Assembly: GCF_921293095.1 (NCBI RefSeq)
Contig: NC_060259.1
Coordinates: 76,380,120-76,444,119, forward strand
DNA: 64,000 nucleotides
Reading direction: 5' to 3'
Origin: Ischnura elegans
Lineage: Eukaryota; Arthropoda; Insecta; Odonata; Coenagrionidae
Shown piece after piece: positions 32,014 through 44,489 of the stretch; positions within the stretch are counted from its first letter, which is position 1; each line of letters starts with the position of its first letter. The notes beneath the pieces are model-generated. The model saw nothing but the letters and a program-made list of their open reading frames with translations, was not told where the DNA came from and searched no databases. The translations under genes were made by a program, and so were the position numbers.

Positions 32014-34298
32014 CAGTCGGATCCGGATTTAACGTTTTTTTCCGCATTTAGCGTTTTTTCTGGGATCCCGACTCATTCCCTATTAGGACAATGTAAAAAT
32101 TATCCGTATTTAATGTTTCCGCATTTTGCGTTTTTCCGCATTTATGGTCGTAAACATTTTTCCCGCACAAGATTTTTTGCCAGATTTAACGTTTTTTCAT
32201 GACGGTTCATGCAAATGATTATCCAACTATTCGAATTTCTGCTCATCGACAAGAAGAGTCTCATGAAAGTTGACCAAGAGTCGATAGAATCTACCGGGGA
32301 ACGCTTCTTCGACTGCTTTCTTCCGCGAATGCAGCGCTGGGACCTTCAACTCGCAAACTGGGTGATTTGTCTTCTCGTAATATTTCGCTCCCCTTCTGAT
32401 CCAAACACCAGGCACTTTTTTGGGTGCTTTCCATTCATTGACACACGTCGACACAAGTCGACTTGCGTCGTGGATTTCGTGTTCCATTCGGTGTGTGTCG
32501 CCGACTGTTGTGACACAAGTCAACAAACGGTAACGCTCAGGAATAGGAGAGTTATAAACAAATGACGCGAGTAGACACAAGTCGACGCGTGAGTCGCAAG
32601 AATGGAAAGCACCCTTTGTATCAGATCCGATCTAATGGAGCAAAGTCATCCCTTAATAACCTCTAACTACCTTATCCTTCACTTCTTGAACTTGACTTCG
32701 ATGATACGCGACGACTGATGACACAAGTTATCCTGCGAGGGCCGCTGCAATGACGGTTTTCTCGTAATGTTTTCACTTGATGGTTTATGCCCCTTTCAAC
32801 TCTACTCTCTACGGGCAGTCCATTGTTAGCTCAATATTTTTCCAGTCGGCTACTTTCTCTTTTCAAAAGAGGAGGCCCAATATCATTTGCGCAGTTCACT
32901 AGAAGATTCTTTCTATAATCCATTCCAAGGTCAGTTTCCACGGAGGAACAGCGAAAGAACCGAGGAAGTGTTTCCCCTGTCATGATCGTGAGTGAGAGCA
33001 TTCTTTCCCTACGGAACAACATTATTTTACATCGTAATTTAGATATCCCGGAGCCCATTTACCGACATGCGGCTGGTTGATATTGCTGTCGATTCGAAGA
33101 TATTTATCTGGTGCTATTTTATGTCAAAAGAGAATGACAATCAGAGTTTTAACGAACTATCACGGTCCATGACTCTAAATAAATCGCTCATGCTGGAAAA
33201 AAATCACCGCATAATCACGGTAAAATATATGACCGCGGAAAAATACGAAAATCCAGCAGGAATCCCTTGGTGGTTGACTTCGACATCATAACTCGGACGA
33301 AATTGCCAAACTCCAGAGGCACTGACAATTTTTTAGATGAAATCCTGTTCTGTTGAAGATTAAACCTTTTCACTTAAAGAGTTTAGCTAATCGTTATTCA
33401 AGATCCAACCACATTTTATTAAAAGCTGCCGAGAAACAAGGTGAGTCGGAATCAAGGTGATCAGCGCACCGCGTAAGCAACTTCTCCCGGCTCCATTCGA
33501 CCTGCATGAGGCCGTGGATATATGACAACGAATCTGATGTTATCATCGAGTTGAATCAACATCGACTTGTACGCATACTAGAAATAAGATTCTCCTTTTT
33601 TGGATGACCTCAAAATCCAAAATGTGCGCACATGAGGCTTTTTAAAAGCTCATAAATCCCTCATTTCCACGAGGCAACAGAAAACGTTAAGTTGGCAAAA
33701 TTCCACAAAACCTCCCTTTTACTAGATATTCGGTAGTTTAGAATTCGGGATTAGCGGTCTTCTGTTGTCGCTTTATTTCACTCATCTTTATTGATGCAAT
33801 GACGATTTTTCGACTACCCACTTGCACCTTTTCTTATTATTTTAGAAATGCTATAGTCACCTACATGTCACTTTTACAGAAAAAAATTTAAAATTTCATC
33901 GAGACTACTAAAATATGCGTAAAAATGGAATCACTAATGTCCATAATAATATTCCGTGTGGTGCTTCTAAGTTGATGTATATTATAATTATGTTTAAATA
34001 TTTCATTGAAACAATTGTCATCCTCTCCTTACTTATTTTTACTACCCATTTTTTTAGCTGATTCCTGAAAAGTATTATCTAACCTTCATTGGGCAGAGAA
34101 CATTTGATCAATGAATTTTTTGCTGCATGCAGCACCTTTTAGTTACTTGAAATAATATTTTTTATTCATAAAAAGCCATTCCAATCATTACAGACCCTAA
34201 AACCTGAAAAAAAATGGCAGGTCCTCATTTTGTGTTTTTCCGCATTTAGTGTTTTAAATTTTGTCCCCCCTGAAAAATGTTAAATCAGGATTCTACTG
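32014..34298. mobile_element. pogo/Tigger-like DNA transposon, decayed
   Basis: A 2.29-kb unit with ends CAGTCGGATCCGGATTTAAC and, inverted, CAGTAGAATCCTGATTTAAC, each next to TA (32012-32013, 34299-34300). CAGT ends with a GATTTAACG-type repeat and TA duplication are typical of the pogo/Tigger group. TTTCCGCATTTA motifs recur at both ends. No transposase frame can be read. A small MITE at 32422-32614 interrupts it. Confidence 0.75.
32422..32614. mobile_element. Short MITE nested in the pogo-like element
   Basis: 193 bp with inverted ends GGGTGCTTTCCATTC. Both halves carry ACACAAGTCGAC motifs that pair with each other. TTT flanks both sides, so the target duplication may be three bases as in PIF/Harbinger, but in T-rich DNA this is weak. 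Open frames cross it on both strands and are not credible genes. Confidence 0.72.
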
Positions 34299-35507
34299 TA
34301 ATTGAGAAGAATACAGAGAAGAATTGTGCATGGAGTATTTTGTACAACCGACATGGTATTGACTGGTTCTAAAGAGACAAAAAGCTTGACTATTCTCATA
34401 GAAAAAGTAGCCGCAATGAAGCTTGGAGGTATTACCCATTGGTTGCAAATGTACCAACCATGCTGGCTATATGCATTTCTCACTCATTTCACACCTTGCT
34501 AGAAACTCAAAACCTGAATAAAGGGCATGGGTTTCACGTAAAAAACATTTACTTATTTAAATCTTCAAATACCACTTTCCGCATTGCTTGAGAAGGTCCC
34601 ATTTGTTAAGGTATTACAGTGCCTTTAAAATAAAATGACAATTTAATCCAGATTTTTCATGACTTTGAAACACAAACATGCTTCAATTTTATGACAGAAA
34701 TGGAAGGAGCTATCAAAAGGATTCATCTCTGTGGAAGTCTGTGATTCCTTTCCCAAGAATCTCCCAATCATCCTCCCAGTGTTTATGCTTTAAGTCCTGA
34801 TGATGAAAAACAAATTTGCCCAAGTGTTGGCTGAGTTCAAAAATTAAATTTCATACAAAATCACCTTGGCTACATGCCTGGCCACAGGCTAGTCCGCTAA
34901 TATTACCTAGAATATACTATTAGAGTATACTCATTGAGCTCCCATGATGTTCAATTAACAAGGTATTATTCGTGCATGATGTTCCTGACACCACGATGAA
35001 TGAAATGAGACTATTAACCCTTTTGCTATTAAACACAGGAAAATTTGGCAGTACGTATCTTGACCCAGGAGACGAAAGACAATATCTGTCAGAGATTTTC
35101 CTACGCAGGCAAATGAATGCCGAAAATATCTGGCTACTTGCTCTTCCTCTTTCAAGATGGTCGTGGGTCTAAGTTTCCGAACCCAATGCAGCTGAGCTTT
35201 GGCCTAACCCTTGAAATCCAGGAGTAGGTGCCTGGACCCCTCGTCTTATATTACCCCCCTTTGTGGTAAGAGGCTATGGTCATACAATTGTTTATTCAGT
35301 CATTTTGCAAAATTAATATTTGTTCCTTTCTCAAAAAATATAAACTAAGAACTGAATTCTTTATCTTTAGCACTGCGTTTACAATTTTAAACAAAATTCT
35401 ACCATAAATATTAACTTTTCTAACTATTAAATTCTCAGAAAAGAAAGAGGAATTCAATTCACAGTTTGCAATTTATGTGCAAACAACAATTATCCATGTA
35501 GCTATTT

Positions 35508-36123
35508 CAGGGTTCCCACTCTAACTACATTATAAAAATCACAGTTTTTTCCAGGTTTTCACGGTCTAAATGTCACCAAATTCACGGTTTATAGACAAGG
35601 CATTTTAGGCAGAAATATCGATCATGAAACAATCACCGGCCGCACTTTAACTAAAAATTTAACATAAACAACAGATGCCTTGAATGCAAACGCAGCAATG
35701 AAAGTGCTATCTCTAATTACTTCACCTATCGTTAGCAAAATTCATGTCCGGTTAAAGGGTGTGAGTGGGAAACTGGAGACAGCAGGGTGGCAGGGAAGTG
35801 AAGGAGTGCCTGAATTTTTGCCAGGGTTAACGTCTTCCAATCGCAGGCTTAAGGTCAATGTGCTGTCATGGCACATGGACCAATTAATAATTGCGCTTCG
35901 AATGCACATGTGCAGATAAATTCGTGGACAGTATCTGCACGTGACTCGGCCTTGAAACGTGATCTAAATATCGATTTTTTTTTTAAATCTGTCTATCGTA
36001 GTTCTACAATCAAGTTTGAGAGATTTCTAAGGTTTTATGACGAAATTCACGGCTATTTCCAGGTTTTTTCACGGTAGATGAAATTCATGGTTTTAAGGTT
36101 TTCACGGTTGAGTGGGAACCCTG
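35508..36123. mobile_element. hAT-like element E, full copy
   Basis: 616 bp with ends CAGGGTTCCCACTC and GAGTGGGAACCCTG. Inside, TTCACGGTTT and TTTTTCCAGGTTTTCACGG motifs recur near both ends, mirrored. A clear 8-bp duplication was not found: TATTT appears on both sides but offset. A diverged copy is at 27458-28063. Confidence 0.75.
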
Positions 36124-38639
36124 TATTTCTTATAAACAAAGTATAAGTTGAATGGGAACCAATATCGCTGGTGGGGTTATAAGCCCGGAAAAGAGGGAGC
36201 CCAACTACCCTTGGAGTCCGAGATGATGCAGAGTGCCCACTATGAATGGCTGAAAAGGTTGGTACTGAGAGTGTGTGATTACCCGCAAGACCTTAAGGGT
36301 GTTCTATACCTCCGCGAAAAACGGCTCTGCAGACTTCAATTTGCTCGCCATTTACTCGCTTATACTCCACTCTGGAGAGAACTTCTTTTGGATATGGTTT
36401 AAGTTAAGATTATTGTTGAAGGCTAGTGAAAAAAAATTATCTGAAAAGCATTTCTTAATTAGTTATTGGCGCTGAAAAACACAATAAAACGCCTGTTTTC
36501 TCGATGTAATTCTACCACGTAGAAAACGCGATTTGAATTTTTTTTTCGGGAAATGAGAACATTCATCCTTCTTCTTGGAAATAAGACACGTTTCATGAAT
36601 GTCATCTTTGTAATAACCACGCTGTAGCTCAAATTCCGGAGCGTGTTTTCTCAACGTCAAGCGCTTACGATCTTTTCTTCCATGGCGCTGCTGTGTGATC
36701 CCCCACTCTCGAGGAAAGAGCTTCCCACCCCACAGCAGTCTCTCTCACTACTTCCCCTCCAACGTCCCTTGTGTCCCCTCCTTTCCTCTCTCTCGCCCAT
36801 CTTCGGACCCCAGCGAGCCAACAGTTTTTTTTTCTTTATCATCCGAAGCCCTGTGTTGTGTTGCGAGCGGTGTGTTTGAAACGGGGGGAGCACGAGTTTT
36901 CAAGTTTTCTGTTCTCATGCAAGGAAAGTGAAAGGAAATCTAAGAGGAAGAAGAATATGAAGACCAATAGAGGAGAAAATAGGAAGCATATCTTTTGTGG
37001 GAAGGTAGAAAATAAGTACTAGGAATAATCCTTTTTAAGTGTGATACATTATTAACTGTTTTTATATCTTTAGACACGTATTTTCGTCCACGTAAAATCT
37101 GTAAAAAACGTGATGCAGCTAATAAATACACTATCAAATTATTTTAACTATTTTTGGCATTCCAAACCTACAACAAAATATGCTATTTACACTGTAGTAG
37201 GAGACACTGCTTTAAATTTAGTACTTCTCGATAATGTATTGGCTATGACTATAACATATTAATTTTTTTGTAACCAAACATTGAAAATAAGATGAATATA
37301 GAGAATATACTGCACATTATCAGTTAGGTCCTAGGTTACACCATCGCCTTTTAAGTTCTTGCCGACGCTAAAAAAGAATAAATATTTCACCAAGTAGGCA
37401 ATATATTGTGTATACCTTCATTTCGTGTCTAAATATTTTCAAAAGTAACCGTTATGTCATCTAAACACGATGTGAAAAGTATCACGTTGGTTTATTTGTC
37501 TCGCATTTCCGACGTATATGTTTCTCGATAACTTACAACCGAGGGAATAAACTTCGATAAGTTATTTTCTTATAAAAAATATTCCTTTATTAAAATTATT
37601 AATATTAATTATTACGTGAGTCACCGAAAAGAAAGAATTTGAACTTGAACCAACGTATCACTAAGCAGGGGTTGATGCTTGGTCGATGTAATACAGCGAT
37701 GACGTCTAGATGACCAAATTTAATCGTTAACTATCTCCTATTTGCGTAAATATGCTTTTGTAAGCAAAAATAGATACATGAGATCCAATAAACCCGCGAA
37801 CCAGTTTTACAAGTATAAGACAAGAATTTTACTTGCGTAGTAGGTGTGACGAGAAAACAACCAATACACTAGGATAAAACTCGAATGTGGGATATTTATT
37901 TCTCTCGAGTGAAGTTATGAACACTGTTAGCGTTATATCTCTCACCGACAACCTGTTTCACGCGCTGCTTACACTCTTCTGAGCGACTGATTCTCTCAAT
38001 GAATTGTTCTCACTTCAGGTCGTAATGAACCGAAACTCTGATGATGAATACAACTTTTCTCGGAAGTGCGCGGCAACTTCCGCGATTTTTCGACTCTAAT
38101 TTTTGTGAGAATGACTGAACGAGGTAGTTAGTATCTTTTACCCATTCATCGAGCGAATCATTAACTAAAATTACGATTTCGTGTCGGAGTAAACCCCCAA
38201 ATTGCGATATAAAAATGCGTGACTTCATGTAAAATACTAGGGCGCAGGATCAGGTAGACTCATTTACCTTAACTGTTGAAATTCTTCGGCATAATAATAC
38301 GTCTAGAACTTTATGGCAACTAAATGTAATTTAATTATAAATTCTTCAGTTTAGAATGATACTAACATCACCGCAGCGCGGTTGTAGTCATTGGGAAGAA
38401 ACTTAAATTTCTCAAGAACATTACCTGATCAATTTTCCGCTACCCCTCAGTACACTGTATAACCCTTCCTGGATGGCACCCTGCACTGAAGTTAGGTCTT
38501 TTACTTCGTATGTTTCCCATTTTTTTTTTCGAAGGGAATTTTCGTTCTTATACTCCACTATTATTAAAAATGAATGAGAATACATATATCCGTATTTTAT
38601 ATATGCGTATTTTATATATACCATGACTGTTATTTGCCA
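36124..38639. other. No gene recognised; pyrimidine-rich patch
   Basis: A C+T-rich stretch on the plus strand at 36680-36800 opens frames on several strands by composition. The part at 37990-38040 resembles 23750-23790 (AATGAACCGAAACTCTGATG and similar), an unnamed old repeat. Confidence 0.4.
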
Positions 38640-38705
38640 CGAAAAAAAAAACATTTCGCTAAGCCGGGATTCGAAGCCAGATCTTTCCGATTGCCGGTCG
38701 GTTAC
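38640..38705 (-). repeat. tRNA-like SINE head, minus strand
   Basis: Reverse complement contains GCTTCGAATCCCGGCTTAG, a B-box in tRNA-like context. It is inverted relative to the copy 70 bp to the right. Confidence 0.45.
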
Positions 38706-38770
38706 GTTATCAAATAATTTTTTTTAGGCGAATCTTAGACACAAGGAAAAAGAGAATCTCATATTCAAGT

Positions 38771-38874
38771 AAAAAGGTCGCTTCGCTGTATAATTGGTAG
38801 CCTATTTGACCGGCCATCGGGGATATCCGGGTTCGCATCCCGGGTTAGCCAAATGATTTTTTCATGTCGAATGT
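38771..38874 (+). repeat. tRNA-derived SINE copy
   Basis: It reads TCGCTGTATAATTGGTAGCC, then GGGTTCGCATCCCGGGTTAG, then the family tail AAATGATTTTTTCATG. It runs directly into a (CAT)n tract and the 3' end of a LINE on the other strand. Confidence 0.55.
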
Positions 38875-38893
38875 CATCATCATCATCATCATT
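38875..38893. repeat. (CAT)n microsatellite at LINE 3' end
   Basis: Six tandem CAT units between a SINE tail and the LINE 3' end. On the LINE strand it reads (ATG)n, consistent with a simple-repeat tail added at integration. Confidence 0.8.
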
Positions 38894-40742
38894 AGTCAAC
38901 AATCCTAAGATTGGTTTGACGCAGCTCCCCATTTCTCTCTCCTATCCACTAATCTTTTCATAGCTACATATTTATTCTCTTTTACATCCTTTATGACCTG
39001 TCCTATATAACTCATTCGGGGCCGTCCCTTGCCCTTTTTCCCTTCCACTTGTCCTTCAACGATTGTCTTCATCAGACCATCGTGCCTCATAAGGTGGCCA
39101 ACTAAGTTGTCCCTACTTCTGCGTAATGTTTTTAGGAGGCTTCTCTTTTCTCCCACTCTTCTTAGCACTTCCTTGTTACTCACATGGTCAATCCATTTTA
39201 TCTTCATCATTCTTCGGTAGCACCACATTTCGAATGCTTCCACTCTTGACTTCTCTGCTGCTGTCAACGTCCAAGCCACGCTTCCATAGAGAAACATACT
39301 CCATATGTAACATCTGATGAATTGTTTCCTCACTTCTATGCTGGTATTTTCAGCTGTAAGAAGATTCTTCTTTTTGTAGAAAGCCCTTTACGCCTGCGCT
39401 ATTCTGCTGTGTATTTCTTTCTTGCTCCGTCCATCGCTGGTAATTCGGCTTCCCAGGTAAGAGAACTCGTTCACCTCTTCAAGCTTATGCTTTCCTAGGT
39501 TGATGTTTGTTTTAGCCTCCTCTCTTTTGCTGCAAACTAATATCTTAGTCCCCTTTTTTTGATTTTCAGCTGATATCTGGCCATTGTCCTTTCCATGTTT
39601 GTCAACGTCTTCTTCAAATTCTTCTCTGTCTCGGCTGTGACTGCTATGTCGTCAGCAAATCGTAGCATACCAATTTTTTCCGTGGATATTGACACCCGAA
39701 GCCTTCTCCTTGATTTCATTGATGGCTTTCTCTATGTAAACATTAAAAATTAAGGGGGAAAGTGCACAACCTTGTCTCACCCCTTTTCTTATTCTTGCTT
39801 CTGCACCGTTTGGTCCACATTTGATTACAGCTACTTGGTTTTTATACAAACTATGAATAATTCTACGATCATTGTAGAGTACGCCGATTTCTTTCAAAAT
39901 TCTAAGCATTGAATTCCATTCCACGTTATCAAAGGCCTTCTCTAAATCGACAAATGCTATGAAGGTTGGTTTGTTTTTCTCCATTCTCTTCTCTATGATC
40001 ATCCTAAGTGCCAAAATTGCTTCCCTTGTGCCCCTGCTTTTCCTAAATCCGAATTGGTCCTCATCCAGGAATTCTTCTGCTCTTCGTTCAATTCTCCTGT
40101 AAATGATTCTTGTCAGAATCTTCGACGCATGTGTGGTCAGGCTTATGGTCCTAAATTCTTCGCACTTCTCAGCTCTCTTAAGATGCTTGCTTCAATGTCA
40201 TTCTTTTCAACTTCAATTTCCTCTTCGACAACTTTTGAACTAAGTTTGCTCCCGTTGTATAATTCCTCCAGGTATTCCTTCCATCTCTCGGCTTTGTCTT
40301 CGTTTTCAATTAGAATGTTTCCATTCTTGTCCCTTATGGTATTACATTTTGTGTTTTGTTCCTTGAAATGGTTCCTCACTATTCTATAGGCCACTTCCAC
40401 TTTCCCTTGTACGAGGTTATTTTGTACGTCCTCACATATGTTCCTCATCCACGCTTCATTGGCTTTCCTCGCTTTGCGGCAAATCTCGTTCCTTATTCTC
40501 TTGTAGCAAGCCTGTCCTTCCTCAGTGTTCGTATTCTTATACTTTCTCCGTTCTTCAATGAGGTCTAGGACTTCATCCGTGATCCATGGCTTCTTCTTAA
40601 CACATTTTCTTCTCCCTAGAACTTCTCTAGCGGCCTCCTGAAATCCACTTTTTATGTTAGTCCAGTTATTCTCAACTGAGTTTTCAGACTGATCTAATTC
40701 TATCTTGCGCTCCACCACTTCTTGAAAGGTCGAATACATACT
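38884..40742 (-). mobile_element. LINE with reverse transcriptase (RTE-like), frameshifted
   Basis: Read on the minus strand: a linker region at 40739-40143 (KKPWITDEVLDLIEERRKY), then reverse transcriptase with FVDLEKAFDNVEW, VRQGCALSPLIFNVY and RFADDIAV, then a C-terminal part with MRHDGLMKTIVEGQVEGKKG and ending ASNQS. The order is that of APE-type non-LTR elements without the endonuclease, so the copy is 5'-truncated. The frame shifts at about 40140, 39690 and 39540-39330. The 3' end runs into a (CAT)n tract at 38876-38893, a tail style known from RTE-type LINEs; the clade is inferred. Confidence 0.88.
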
Positions 40743-41589
40743 TGGTGTATTTAACTATGCACTCGAGCGCGTGACTGCGTACAAAGTTACTTGTTCGATG
40801 CAATACTTTGTATGAGTGAGAGCAAAAAACCTTTTGCATGTGACGCTGGATCCTCTTTCATAAATAACTCTAACCACTGTACGGAAGCTAACATTTAGTT
40901 GCCGTTCCTTGCTTAACAACTTTATTTGGTAGAATGATTAATGGTTTTCAAACGCTCTACATTAAAGCATATACTTACTTCGATTTAAAAATAAAATCCG
41001 AAGATTCGAACGTGATGGAGCGGAATTTTTCCATATTGAAATAAACACTTGAAATTTTCCACGATTAGAAGAAAAGTTATTGTGACTTAGATTTCAATGT
41101 TATGACAACATCTTCAACGTACAAATGGTGTGTAATTCATTCAATGTATCATTTTGGAACTATGCCATGTCTGATTACGAACTAATGGATTGGACTTTGC
41201 CAACATTTGGTTCGCTTTAATTTCGTAGGGAATAAATTATTTCCAATGCCTTTACTAATTTACTTTGAAAAACTGCGAGAAATCTTCCTCCTTCCGTTAA
41301 TTATATAAAAGATAAGGGGCATAAGATCGAAATTCAGAGGAAAAGGTTCCGCCCTAAATAAATGGATAATTATGGTAAAGCTAGAGACTAAGCCGGTAGA
41401 TACCGTAGTGGTACAGGTTTGCATAACTATGACGGACTACTAGGATGAAGAAGTCAAAGGCGTCTACGAAGATATCACAGCAGTAATCAAACAGGTAAGA
41501 GGCGGAGAAAACCTTACAATTTAAGGTGATTGGAAGGAGAAGTCTTTGTGTGTCAATATTAACAGATAAAAAGCAGTACATATGCTATG

Positions 41590-42310
41590 ATTCGCTGACG
41601 GCATAGCAGTCATAGCAGAGACAGAAGAATTTTAAGAAGAATTTTACAAATATAGAAAGGAATATTGCCAGATATCGTTTGAAAATTAACAAAAGGAAAA
41701 CTATGATATTAGTATGCAGCAAAAGAGAGGAGGCTAGGACAAACATTAGGCTAGGAAATCAAAAGCTAGAAGAGGTGAAAGCGTTTTCTTACCTGGGAAG
41801 CCGAATTACCAACGATGGACGAAGCAAGAAAGAAATAATCAGTAGGATAGCGCTGGCGAAGAGGGTTTACTACTAAAAGACGACTCTTCTTACATCTGAG
41901 ATTACAAGCATAGAAGTAAGGAAACAATTCATCATATGCTCAGCAGAGAAGTCAAAGAGTATAAGCATTCGAAATGTGGTTCTACCGAAGGATGATGAAG
42001 TTAAAATTGATCGAACGTGTAAGTAATGAAGGAGTGCTAAGAAAGTGGGAGAAAACATAAGTCTTCTTAAAAACTTAAGCAAAAGACGGTACAACTTACT
42101 TGAACACATTATGAGACATGATGGCCTGATGAAAACAATCGTAGAAGGACAGGTGGAAGGGAAGAAAGGCAATGGGACGGTCCCGAATGAGATACATTGG
42201 ACAGGTTATAAAGGATGCAAAAGGGAAGAAATATGTCGCTATGAGGAGGCTAGCGGATAGGAGAGAAGAATGGAGAGCTGCGTCAAATCAATCTAAGGAT
42301 TGTTGACAAA
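41590..42310 (+). mobile_element. Second copy of the same LINE, 3' part, opposite orientation
   Basis: It starts near the FADD box (TGATTCGCTGACGGCATAGC, decayed) and continues with ILVCSKREEARTNIRLG, KAFSYLGSRITNDGRSKKEI, MRHDGLMKTIVEGQVEGKKG and a CAAATCAATCTAAGGATTG end. It is more degraded than the copy at 38884-40742 and points the other way, so their 5' sides face each other across about 0.85 kb. Confidence 0.85.
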
Positions 42311-42339
42311 TTATTATGATTTCATACCTATAATCCCTT

Positions 42340-43080
42340 GGTACCTAGAAGAGCAGAAATATTCAGAAGTATATTTGTCCAACAGCGTGTACTACAGCCC
42401 AAACGTAGGAGGGTGAATTTTATCAACACACTGGCATTAAAATCTGGTTTTGGGGTAAGACAGGGATTATTCTGTCGGACGATATTGGATGTATTTTTTT
42501 TTATTTTAAACTACATTTTGGTAGAATTACAATTAAAATTCTCTCTCATTTCACAGGCCTGTATTGTCGGCTTTCGAACTCAAAAGGTCTTGTTTATTGA
42601 AGTGAGGAACAGATACTGCTGTATTTGTGCGAGAAGTAGAGATAAAAAATTGGAGGTGAAAGAGCTAAGGTACAAAAATTGCAGCAAATCCTCGGCAGCA
42701 ATGGAAGCTGACAAATTAGTCAAAGAGTTCAAAACAGGTATAAAAATGCGCGAATTAAAATATCATTGGATAATTGGTACGATAATATAAGGCACGGAAT
42801 AATTCAGTGTCATTGTTCTAGAAAATACTATAATACTATCATTTCATTCGTAGGTGATGGTGACAGCAGCGTTAGGAAGAAATTGATTGAAGTACTGCCC
42901 TACGGTATCAACTGCCCAATAGTTAGAGTGCATAAATCATTTATTGTGCAACTACTGCAACAGGTTGAGGGAAATCGCAGAGAAATCAAACAAAACAGGA
43001 AGGTTATCAGTCGCTTTGCGTAAGAAAAGGGAGACAATACCACGGAAAGGGACACATTTTCGTTCTTCGGCCGATACTGT
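42340..43080 (+). pseudogene. Decayed Mutator-like transposase domain
   Basis: Plus-strand frames read ACIVGFRTQKVLFIEVRNRY and CCICARSRDKK, then NCSKSSAAMEADKLVKEFKT, and after a frame change GDGDSSVRKKLIEVLPYG, then in another frame ECINHLLCNYCNRLREIAEK. The order CxxC, SSxxMEAD, GDGDSS and C-x-NH is that of the arthropod Mutator-like transposase domain (Pfam Mutator, PF20700, from memory). At least two frameshifts and several stops break it. It starts 30 bp after the LINE copy ends. It is a fossil, with no start codon or intact ends identified. Confidence 0.72.
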
Positions 43081-43489
43081 AATAATTTGAGTGAAGCTGA
43101 TTATTTGAATCCACACCCCCTTGATAGTATTGTAAAATGATATAATGTTAATATATAAGCATTTTGTTACCACTTGAGGCGGTAATTTATGAGGCTTTAT
43201 TATACTTGCCTCATGGATAATGGCAGAAATAAGTACTACAGGGATTTTATTGAAACGTAGACATTACAACGCGGAAGTGTCGGGAGTAAAGCCAAAAAGG
43301 CAAGGATGTAAGACAAGAGCGTACCCAGGGTCATAACTAGGGGGGAGAGGGCAATCCATGATCTAGAGGGGGGCGCAAACCAAGTTGCGACATTTTAGCA
43401 TAGAAAAGGTGAATGAAACAAATATTTTAAGAAAATAATAACAGCGCTTTATTAGTTTATGATATCGTTTCCTAGAAAAAATCTCTTTA

Positions 43490-44470
43490 TTTTAGTTACA
43501 TATCTTATACCTACTAATGCATATCATTTTTCGTGGATTTACAGAAAATTTGTTGAATACTTTCGTTTCAATTAAGTACTGATTTTGCTTAAATACTTTT
43601 GAGATTTTTCCTTCTGGAGGGGGCAGCTGCCCCTTCTCTGCCCCTCGCCCATGATGTAAGGTTCGATTTTTTCGTGGGAGAAATTCAGGAGGAACGTCTT
43701 CTTTGTTATTACTCATCGTCCTTACTGTAGCCAATTTAAAAAAATAAATTTCTACTGTTTAAGACTGCTGGTACACTAATTGCCAATGGTAACGTTTCTT
43801 CCTCTGCATTCAATGTGTTCAGCTAAGCGTTTGAAACTTTCATGAGGTGAATTGGATTCTTTGAAAGGGCATCTGGCTATGTGCACATATAAATTTCAAT
43901 TTTCAGGTAAAATTTCCTAGCATCCACCACAGTAATGACTTCAATACCATATTTCTTTGGCTTTTGGATAGATACTGCGTTATCGGCATCGAAATTATAT
44001 AAGTTGCTCAAGGATCGTTATGTATTCTGATTGTGTATTTGCAAATTCAAATTTGTTGGATATTTTATTAATGAACTCAGTAATTGCGACTTTCTAGTCA
44101 CTTTTCTTACTTTCTAGTCTAGTCTATGACTATCTAGGTCAAAAAAATAATGCACCGTAGAAAAAAATCCGATAGCTCAGTGTAAGAGAAAAATTTGATA
44201 GACTTTCTTTGCTCCAAATCTCCCTAATATCAACATTGAGAATTTTATTCGCACCTGAGAGAAAAAGGAGACTAATAAAAGCCAGTTAATCATCTTCACT
44301 CACCTGCCTAGTACCACGATCTCTTGCATAATTTCCACAAACTGAATTAAAGTAGGGATTTGTGATTTCCACTATTATATCTAATAATTCTGCGCAAAAA
44401 TTGGCGAAATGCTGATGATTCATTTCACTCGGTTTTTGCTCATGGGTGTACTCCAGGTAGATGGGTCATC
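43490..44470 (-). pseudogene. Decayed piggyBac-type transposase
   Basis: Minus-strand pieces in order: ELLDIIVEITNPYFNSVCGN and YARDRGTRQ, FISLLFLSGANKILNVDIRE followed by a Trp, PKKYGIEVITVVDARKFY, SNSPHESFKRLAEH, GRNVTI, then TVRTMSNNKEDVPPEFLP. This is the order of DDE_Tnp_1_7 (piggyBac) transposases. The VVDA motif holds the first catalytic Asp. Where the second (in the usual DNWFTS) is expected, the sequence reads Gly-Asn-stop. Stops and frame changes make it a pseudogene, unrelated in position to the piggyBac element at 47034. Confidence 0.78.
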
Positions 44471-44489
44471 GGCGATTTAATCAATCCCA

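Noticed and set aside
32209-32580. Frames of about 118 residues on both strands
   Set aside because: They cross the boundary of the nested MITE and owe their length to its palindromic composition.
43320-43660. A possible hAT-like MITE (CAGGGTCATAACTAGGGGGG to a CCCCTCGCCC end)
   Set aside because: G and C runs look like a hAT MITE, but I found neither matching terminal repeats nor an 8-bp duplication.
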